Source: Vitrella brassicaformis (Eukaryota; Sar; Vitrellaceae). Taken from it: a stretch of 64,000 bases of DNA. The position numbers and the translations under genes are program-made. Positions 55,226-64,000 of the stretch are shown piece by piece (position 1 is the stretch's first letter; each line of letters begins with the position of its first letter). The notes under the pieces were generated by a model that saw nothing but the letters and a program-made list of their open reading frames with translations, was not told the origin of the DNA and searched no databases. Where the stretch lies: the NCBI GenBank assembly GCA_001179505.1, contig CDMY01000624.1, forward strand, positions 247,519 through 311,518, given 5' to 3'.

Positions 55226-55720
55226 CTACCCCAGCTTGAGAGCCCGCTCCCTCCTGATGGTCCGGTTGATGCCGTGCGGCTCGTCGTGCTCAACTGCACA
55301 CACACACACACACACACGCAGTTCTGTGGGAATGGTGCAGCGTGGGTGTGTGTGTGTGTGTTTCTTACGCAGCAGTGCGACGGCGGGGTCATGCCCCTGT
55401 GCATCTGCTTCCGTCACATCCGACCACACGGCATCTGCAGGACAGGACACCCAACACACACAACACATATACACCAACCAGGTCGACACGAGCTGACAGA
55501 CATAGAGATTTGTCGGCTCGCTCACCGTCTTTGAGGAAGCCTTTGGTGCCGTCCAGGTGCCGCTTGAAGAACCGCCAACTGCACACACACAAAACACCAC
55601 ACCCCACATCACACCACATCACATTCAGTTGTGTGTGTGTGTGTACCTTGAGAATTCGCTCTTGGGGAGCTGCAGTTTGTGTCGTATCTTGGCCTTGATT
55701 TCAGACACCCTCTCGCCAGT

Positions 55721-55751
<31 letters not shown>

Positions 55752-56989
55752 GGGAGGAATGTTATGTTGCTGGCCGGTTTGGTTTGTTGGGTGTGTGGCT
55801 ATGTGTTTGTTGCTGGCTGGCTGACTGACCTCGACAGCGATGAGGAAGGGGTTGCCGAACCGCTTGCCGTCCTTATTGGCGTGAAACACCTTCACCACCT
55901 GCCATACCACACACACACACGCCAAGCAAACAAACACACACGCGTCAATGTGTGGCTGGGCGTCAGCCAGCCCAACGCACCCACCCACCTTTGCCTTCTC
56001 CTTTTTGATCTTGTCCTTGGTCTGTGGGTCCCAGTCCGGCTCGACCCTCAGTGTCCAATAAAGGATGTTGGCCCGCGGCTCCCAGGACTCCTCGCCGTCC
56101 TTCTCCGTCCGCTGCTGCAGCCGCCGGCTGCCCCGCTGCTGCTGCGGCCGGCCGCTGCCGTGGTGGTCCTTGTCGCTGCCATTGTTGCCCGACGAGTGGG
56201 GCCAGAGGGCCTTGAGCGAAAAGTCAAGGCGCTTCCCCTCGTGCACCTGGAAGTAGCTGTCGTAGTGGTGCTTGGGCGGGGGCGGCTGGCTGCTGTGCCA
56301 GACGAGAGCGTCGGGCCGCTGGCCACCCACTCCTGGGCACTCGATGAGCCGCAGGGGGGTGTCAGGCTGGGGATCGAAGCCGCGCGACCGCATCTCGGGA
56401 GTGATCTTGCGGCGGACCTCCTGCAGGAGGTCGTTGAGGGTGGGCGACGTGGAGCTGGGCTCTGGGAGGTACAGCACCATGTAGCCGACGCAGTGGACCT
56501 GGTCGTTGAAGACCCGGACCACCCACGGCTTCATCCGGACGCTCTGGCAGACAGACAAGGAAACACACACCATACCATACATAGAGACGGTGAGACGTGA
56601 CGGCCGGACAGTGCGTGGTTTGTCGGGTGTGTTCCTGTGGTGCTGTGTGGGTGCTTTGCTCACTGCCAGTGTGAGAGAGACCATGCGTCTCTTGGGGAAG
56701 GGCAGCTTCACCACATGGGCCACAGCGAGGTCGTGAGAGTAGGAGGGAAAGAGCTGCTGCACGTCCATCTCGTAGTGCAGGACGAAGGCGTTGTTGGTCC
56801 GGTCGTCGTAGGGGTCGATCATCCGCGACACACGGTCCGAGGAGAGGTTGACGGGCGATGTGGCGTAGGCGTAGGGGTGCCGCGAGAAGACCCATATCAT
56901 CTCGGGGTTGACGTCCAGGTGCCACGCCATCGCCTCATACACCTGCACACACACACAGAGAGACAGAGAGAGAGAGATGGCCGCACACA

Positions 56990-57025
<36 letters not shown>

Positions 57026-60000
57026 TGGCCGTTTGAACCATTGACCATGTGTGAGTGTGTGTTTGGGAGAGAGGGAATAGGGAGGAGACTAACGTGTGTA
57101 CCTCTGCCTCCTTCCACCGCGTGTCGACGGTGATCTCCACCGTCTTGACGGGCCGGTACTTGGGATGGTTGCCAAACTCGTCCACACACGCGTCCATCAC
57201 CGAACCACCACCTCCTCCACCGCCACCCTGGCCGCCGCCCTTCTTCTCGCCCTCACCACCACCGCCCCCAATCTGCTGGTCCTTGTCGACCGGCGAGGCG
57301 CCGCCGCCCCCGCCCTCTGCCGAGCCGCCCTCAGACATGACAGCGTCTTCCTTGCTGCCATTCTGCATCATGGCTGATGGCGGGGAGGGTCCTGGCTCGG
57401 CGGGGGACATGCTGGCATCCGCGTCGCCGCCCTTCTTGCCCTCCTGCTGGCCGCCGCCGGACGCCTCTCGCTGCCGCTCCTTCTCACGGTCCTCTGACAC
57501 CAGACGAAGGAGCTCCCCCGAGACGCCCTCGTGCTCCGACAAAATCTGAATCAACCAACGATGAGTGGATGAGTGGATGGATGAGGCAAAGGATGGATAT
57601 CTCTTGGTCTGTCTGTCTGTCTGTCTATGTGTGTGTCAGTTCAGTCACCTGGAGGGCGTTGTAGAGTTTGACGACCATGGTGCGCTTGCAGCTTCTGTTC
57701 TTGACCCACTGGTGAGGCTCCTTGTCGGGGAAGTAGGCCTCGATAGGCCCCTCCGGCAGCTGCTTCTCCATCGCCGAAGCGTGTTCCAGCGCAGCGTCAA
57801 CCGCCAAGTCCATCAGTGCCGCAGGCGGGAGCGGCTTGGTCGGCACCCGAACCGACTGGCTGTCCGATGACGTCGTCGTCGTCACCACCGCACGATCGCC
57901 CTCCTCTCCCCCGCCCGCAGCCGCACTGACACCTGACGCATCGGCCAAAGGTGTCTGTCCATTCGGGAGCTCCGGCGCGGCGGGCCGGGCGTCGTGCATC
58001 TCTTGGTCGGGTGGCTGGGCGGGGACGGCTGCATCGGCCGCCTCGGTCTCCTGCGCCGCCCCCTCTTGGTCGACGATGCGCTGCGCCCTGGGTTCGAAGC
58101 GCTCGTCGATGTCCTTCTCGATGCGGTCGTATGTGCGCTGCAGGTCGTTCTCACGGTCCCACCTGTCCTTGTTGTACTTGTCCTCCCTCGCCCTGTCTCT
58201 CTCCGCTTCTGTCTCCGAGACGGAGCGGCACACGACGAGGACGTCGCCGTTGATGATGTTGGCGCGGTCGAAGTAGGTCTGGGGGTTGATCTTGGCGTAG
58301 GCCCGGCCGGCCTTCTGCTCCTCGAACAGTTGGTAGAAGGGCATGTGGGCCCACAGGTGGGGGCGGTCGTAGGCGTCGCGGTGGCGCAGGGGGTCCACGG
58401 ACGAGGAGTGCTGCTGCCACGCGTAGCCGCGCCAGTCATCGGGCGGCAGGACCAGACGGCCGGCGTCGATCAGGTGCTGTCCGTGCTCCAACAGGCGGAT
58501 GATGCGATTGTGCGCAAACAGCACTAACACCTGCACACACACGTGCAGAGAGAGAGAGAGAAACAGAGAGACGTGTGAACGAACGACCCTCCAGCCACTG
58601 CACTGGGTGTGTTGGGTGTCTGTCTGTCTGTCTGGGGGGGAGGGGGGATTACGGACCTGGTTGACGTAGACAATGTTGGCTGCGTCGTTTTTGGAGAACT
58701 GCCAGAGGCCGAGGTTGAACATCTCGTGTGTGATGATGTCCCAGTACTTGACGTAGAAGGTCTGGGTGCCGCTCTTCATCAAGAGGCCCGGGGCGATCTC
58801 GTCCTCTCTCAAGTGCTGCTGCGCGCACTCGTCTCGGTACCACTCCTGCTGGGCCGGGAGCTCGAACCGACGAGGGTTGGTGGCGTGGAAACAGGGGTAC
58901 CACCTTTGGTGGCACTGGACCATGACGAACAGCACTGGGTGAGTGCGGTCCCGCCGGACGGCGTAGAGCTCGCTGACGAATCGCTTCTCGGACTGGGTGA
59001 CGATCTTCCAGCGGGGCTCGCACTGGCGGCGGTACTGCACGCTGCCGAGGAAATTGACGGCGAAGAGCTGGCTGTGAAGGCCCGTCTTGCGGTTGATGGC
59101 CGAGACGATGTCCCACTGGGAGGCGTCGCGCTTGATGCCCTCGAGCTCGAACTGGTAGGGCCACTCCAAGGGGCTGGGCCACATGCCAGGCACCTCATTG
59201 CGGAAGCGGTGCTCCATCACCACACGGATCCTGCACACCGACAGACAACACACACAGATGAGTAGTGGATGTGCTGTGGTGTCTGGCTGGCCGGAGGGAG
59301 GTGCGGACCTCATGTTGTTTGCGATTTCCTCTCTGAGTTGGAGGCGCTTGAAGCTCTCCTCCTCCTCTCGCTGCACACGCTTGACCAACTCGGGGTTTGC
59401 CTGACAACAAACAGGCCACACAGACACATCTCTATCTCCCTCCCTCCCTCCCTCCCTCCCTCCCCCTCTGTGTGGGTGGGCACCCCCCACCTGTTTGGGG
59501 TCAGGCTGGCAGAGGATGTCCTGGGCCTCGCTCTCCTTGACGTAGACGAGCATGTAGGCGTTGCCGCGCCGCTCGTCGCGCTTCCAGTGGTCGTCCTTGG
59601 GCGGCATGGGCCGGTCCCTGATCTTCTCGTAGTACTCGCTCTCGGCGATGATGAACTTGCCGCCGAAGTTCTCGTCGATGGCCGCCACGCTAGAGGTCGA
59701 GTAGACCGTGTCGTCGTCGAACCGGATCCACTGGCTGCCGGGGGTCGGCCGGATGAAGCAGTAGTAATGGCCACTGCCAACCTCACCTTAGATTAGATAC
59801 ACACACACAGACACAGAGAGAGAGAGAGATCCACCGTGTCGTGTTTGCCGGTCGTTCTCCTTGTCTCTCTTTGTGTGTTGGTGGGGCCGACCTTACCCTG
59901 GTGGACGACTACGGTGTGGAGCATGTATGTGCCGGCCCCCTGGCAGAAGGGCTCGAGGTCGAGGGTCTCGGGGAACTCGAAGCGGTCGTTCACCTTAGCC

Positions 60001-63000
60001 ATGTCCATCCGCTCCAGATCGAACTGACAAACAGATAACAACACACAGGGATGTGTGTGTGTGTGTTGGGGGGGAGCTTCCTCTGTCTCTCTCCCTCTCT
60101 GCGTGTGTGTGTACCTGGAAGCGTTTGAGGTGGAAGTGCAGCACCGGTGGGAATTTGAGGAAGCGCGTGCCCTTCTTGGCGTTCTGCTTGCCGAACTTGT
60201 CGGTCTCGTATTTGTTCTCGCCCTCCAGCAGCTCCTCCTGTGTGTAGTTGCGCAGAGACGCCTCAAGGTTCGAATGCCCGCGCACATCCAACTGTGCACA
60301 CAAAGAAAGACACCCACACACACATTTTATGGCACATGAGGGTCTAGGGCTGTGTGTGTGTGTGGGGTGGGGGGAAGGCTGCACACCGAAATGTCGTAGA
60401 ACTTTTCGGTCTTTTTGGAGGTGTAGTCAACCTCAGTGCAGGACACGTACTGCTCGAACTCGCCTTCAAACAGACGGGCAATGGTGCCGTCCACAGAGGT
60501 ACCCTGACAACACACGGCACACACAACACAACACAACACAACACACGGCACACAGAAGCCAGCATGTGCGTGTGTGCGTGTGTGCGTGGGGGGTTAGTGA
60601 CTGCAGTGACGGACCTTCATTTGCTCCTCGAGTTTGTCGCAGAGGAGCCTGCTCAGCTCCTGGGCGTCGTGCTGCGTGAAGGCCTCGACCGAGTCCCACC
60701 CAAACGACCTGCACCACAACACACACACACATGGATGATCTATCTCTTTCCCCCCCTCTCCACTCGCCCTGCGTGTGTGTGTGTGTGTTTGAGTGTACTT
60801 GATGAGTTGGTTGCAGTCGACGGCCTGGTCTGACTGGTGGAGGTAGTGGAAGACCGTCTGCAGTGCCAAAGCCACAGAGGGCGTCTTCTCCTCCTACATC
60901 ACACAATCACACACACATACACACACACACACAGAAGACACCCACATACTCGAGTGTTCAGCGTGTGGAAGTGTGGCCCTCGGTGTGTCTTGTCTTGCTT
61001 CTTACGGCGAATGGGTCCATGTCGGCGTCTCCATCGCCCTCCGTCTCAGTCTCGCCTACACCACTCTCACTGACACCACAACACAACACAACACACAAGA
61101 CACCATACGAACGATCCACCTCGTCGTGTGTGCGTTAAGCCACCCTCCCCCTCCTCCCCCCTCACCGACCCGTCTCTGTGCGATCTCTGTCTGTCGGTCC
61201 GCTGCGCCTCCTCCGTGTCCATCGGCATGGGACCGCTCTCACTCCCACCACGGCCACCGCCACCCACAGGTGGGGGAGGGGGCGGCTTGCCGCCAGCAGG
61301 GACGGCGGCTGCTGCAGCGGCAGCAGCAGCAGCAGGAGGTCCCTCTCTCTTGCCGCCGTCTGCCGTGTCCGACGGCGAGGGCGACTCCTTCGTCGAATCC
61401 TTGCCAGCCAGCAGCTGATATCACCAGACAGATAGAGACACACGCACACAGAAAGTGGCTGCGGTGGGGTGCGGTGGGTCAGTCCCCCCCTGTCAGACGC
61501 ACCTCAACGTCCTTCTCGTGCGTCATGCGATAGATGGCGTCTGTGAGTTTGCCCGTGTGGTAGAGCGACTGCAGGAGGCTGTTCATGTAGCACGTCGCCC
61601 CGCTGTTGCGGATGCCGATGTAGCCGTAGTCGCCACGGGGGTTGGTGAAGGGGCCCGTGTTGGCCTCGATGTACGGCATCGCCGCCGCCCGCACCACCAG
61701 GGCGCCTTCGGGGTCCAGCCACGGGTCCAGCGGCTTCAACTGCACACAACACAGAGAAATACAGGGACAAGTGGGAGAGAGGCAGGTGTGTGATTGGGTG
61801 GTGTGGGCGGTGTGGGGGCGTACGTCGTCGAGGTTGATGAACTCGTGATATCCTCTGTCGGCGTCCTGCTTGCTGAACGAGTGGTGGTCGGCCTTGTACG
61901 CCGAACCACTGCACACACACACGCACACACAGGCGCAGAAACACGAGTTTCCTCCTCCTGCTTGTATGTGTGTGTGGGTCAGTAGACTGAGAGACTGACC
62001 GTATGTCGTGCCACTTGACGACGAGGATGGAGTAGCTGGTGTACTGGTACTGCACCAGGGGGTTGATCTGCTTGTCGAACACACCCTCCACAAAGATCGA
62101 CAAGGCCTTCTGGTGGGACCTGCTACACACACAACACGGCAGCCACAGCCACACCCAATGCACCCATCCCTCCCTCTCTCTCCCTCTCCCTCCCTCTGAC
62201 TGTGTGTGCGCGTGTGGGTGTTGGTTACTTGCCGCCCTTGATGCCCCTGGGGAAGAGCATGATTCTGAAATCGAATGCGCCGATCCGCTTCGGCGGCGAA
62301 GAGCGGATGGCCTCCTTGACCTCGAGCGGGGGCGTGGTCTTCAACACGTCCTTGAAATTCGGTAAACGAAACTCCATCTGACCCACACAGACCACAGACA
62401 GACACAGTGAGTGGGTGTCATTAAAGGGTGTCATTGTGGGTCGTGTGGGTCGGGTCGCATCGCACGCACCTCATGCTCGCCTAGCGGCGGCAGCTTGTCG
62501 CCCGTCCACTCGCACACAAAGGGCGCCTGTGTGGGCTCGCCATCGGGGTAGCTCGGCAAACCCCTACCCCGCCCACCGGCAGAAGGCGACACACCTCCAC
62601 CACCACCGCCCCCTCCCCCGCCCCCGCCGTGACTCATCCGCCCGTGGGCGTGCTGCTGCTGCTGCTGCTGCTGTGCGGGGGAGAGAGCGCCGACCTCCCG
62701 GCCAGTGGTGCCGCCCTCTGCGCCCATGATGCCCCTGACGACCCCGCCGACGGTGCGGGTGAATCCGGTCATGGTGTAGTTGCTCCACCCACCGGCTTCC
62801 ACCTGCTCGATGGACTCGCCGATGCCGCCCCCACCCCCGCCGGCCGTGGGGTGCTGTGAGGGGTGGGTGTCGCCCATGGACATGTCCTCGCCCATGCGGG
62901 AGTTGCCGCCGCCCATGAGTGGTGGGTCCTGAGGAGGAGGCTGAGGCTGCTCGGGGTCCGAGATGGCCTGCTGCTGCTGCTGCTGAGCCGTGTGGTGCTG

Positions 63001-64000
63001 TTGCTGGGCAGCAAGGGGGTTATTGGTGGTGTTGGTGGTGTTGGCTGTGCTCGTCTCAGTCTGGATTGCGGTCTCGGTCGGCTGCTGCTGCTGCTGCTGC
63101 TGCTGGTGAGCCGTGTGGTGGTGGGGCTGCTCTTCCTGTGGGCTGGTTGCCGTGGTCTGGTTGGCCTCAGTCGTCGGGTCAGGGACCTGACACACACAGC
63201 ACAGACAGACACATGAATGAGGACATTCGACTATGGACCCTCCTGATGTGGATCTGGATGTTGTGCCTCGTGTGGTGTGGTGTGGTGTGGTGTGGTGTGC
63301 GCACCTGTGTGGTGTCTACAGGTCCGTTGTCCGTCTCGGTCTGCTGGTGCTGCTGGTGCTGCTGCTGCTGGTGCCTGGTTTGCGATGTGGAGAGAGGGCC
63401 GCCGAGCGACGGCAGCACTGTCGGGTCTGGGACGCCCGACGCCGCACTCGTGAGAACCTCCTGGTGGTCTTGCTGCTGGTGGTGGTCGTCGGAGTGCGTG
63501 TGGTTGCTGTTGGTGCTGTTGGTGTGTTGGTGCAGTATCGGCACTGTGGGGAATGGGGGCAGGGCCTGTGCAGAGACACCGACAGCGTCTACACTCTGTG
63601 AGCACCCCGTTGTTGAGTCTTGGGGAGCCGGGGAGGGGAGGGGAGCCGGGGAGGGGTCGGAGTGGTGCTGCTGGGGATTGACAGACACTGACACAGACAC
63701 AGACACAGGCGCGGGCGGTGGGGCTGCTGGGGGGCCGGCCGACGATAGGCAGGGCTCGACCACCGATGGCAGGCCGTTCTCCTGGGGCAAAGAAGGCTGG
63801 TGCTGACGCTGCTGATGCGGCTCGACGATCGACTGGTCGGGCGCCTCAGCAGGCTGCTGCTCTTCCTGCTGGTCGGCAGCAGGAACAGATGGGTCAACTG
63901 TACTTGACTCTACAGCCAAATCTGACACGCAGCACACACACATACACACACATACTAGGGCAGCCAGTGGTGCGTTGGCTGGTGCTCTCTGCGGGTCAAG
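55226..64000 (-). CDS. USP7: USP7-like ubiquitin carboxyl-terminal hydrolase (5' end beyond window)
   Basis: About 24 minus-strand exons; the stop is at 55226. Order from the N-terminus: Q/P/G-rich low-complexity region (62.5-64 kb), MATH/TRAF domain ('EFRLPNFKDVL' is just after an exon start near 62.37 kb; 'YSILVVKWHDIR', 'HHSFSKQDADRGYHEFI'), USP catalytic core with Cys box 'NSGATCYMNSLLQ' (Cys codon 61590-61592), 'FGWDSVEAFTQHDAQEL', 'FHLKRFQFDLE' and His box 'GHYYCFIRP' (His codon 59767-59769). The USP7-type C-terminal UBL array follows ('NAYMLVYVKESEAQD', 'HGINRTIRRERALKLG' at the end). It removes ubiquitin from substrates in nucleus and cytosol. Extra Ala/Pro/Gly insert (about 61.2-61.4 kb) splits the catalytic core, and a Gly/Asp-rich insert splits the UBLs (about 57.2-57.5 kb). 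Confidence 0.93.
62651..62673 (-). repeat. (CTG)n poly-Gln tract in the USP7-like N-terminus
   Basis: About seven CTG triplets, read as Gln on the minus strand. Further Gln runs lie at about 62970-62985 and 63083-63104. Confidence 0.85.
63577..64000 (-). repeat. Inverted repeat, right arm (USP7 5' region)
   Basis: Exact reverse complement of 32801-33225 by eye. The repeat runs into the window edge and may continue outside. Confidence 0.93.

Noticed and set aside
56024-59796. Several plus-strand frames opposite the USP7-like exons
   Set aside because: The minus strand encodes conserved USP7 blocks; the plus frames are antisense shadows.

Overview
This window is nuclear DNA of an intron-dense protist. 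Genes carry up to about 26 exons separated by tiny introns (about 40-110 bp) made largely of (TG)n/(CA)n and (TCTG)n tracts. The core proteins (RUVBL1, USP7, ALDH1/2-type aldehyde dehydrogenase, 5'-nucleotidase) are plainly eukaryotic. From the overall style I infer an alveolate, most like the chromerid Vitrella; that is inference, not proof. Two runs of exactly 300 N (3398-3697, 33226-33525) are scaffold gaps, and suspicious duplications abut both.

Left part (about 0.4-22.7 kb): a tandem, + strand array of ankyrin (ANK) repeat genes grown from one ancestral unit (repeated 5' flank, small phase-1 leader exons, one exon of about 474 nt, one long ANK exon). Two C-terminal types occur: copies A, A' and D end in an uncharacterised shared domain; copies B and C end in a K/E-rich and P/S-rich linker, a short coiled coil and a RING-like finger whose last Cys pair is displaced about 50-70 residues. 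A has an in-frame stop, A' begins in a gap, B is joined in frame to a WD40/EDC4-like gene, C carries two ANK modules after an internal duplication, and D has a one-base frameshift. A UBL-RING gene lies on the - strand inside the array (5.2-6.0 kb).

Middle (23.3-40.8 kb): a complete 26-exon ALDH gene (+), a putative organellar FASTK/RAP-like gene (-), the 5' exons of a USP7-like gene (+) cut by the second gap, then the 3' half of a second ALDH, then a 23-exon GH15-like (glucoamylase/trehalase fold) gene (+) whose usual catalytic block is not recognisable.

Right (41-64 kb): a 155-residue unknown (-); a multipass membrane protein (+) with antisense exons in its large intron; a 5'-nucleotidase-type metallophosphatase (-) divergent from RUVBL1 (+), which carries a perfectly duplicated exon; a small acidic repeat protein (+); and a large USP7-like deubiquitinase (-) running off the right edge. 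Its 5' end is an exact inverted copy of 32801-33225, pointing to a scaffold mis-join or a real inverted duplication.

Functional theme: ubiquitin signalling is over-represented (UBL-RING, two ANK-RING genes, USP7), next to metabolic enzymes and a chromatin AAA+ ATPase. No rRNA, tRNA, CRISPR or recognisable transposase/reverse transcriptase gene was seen.
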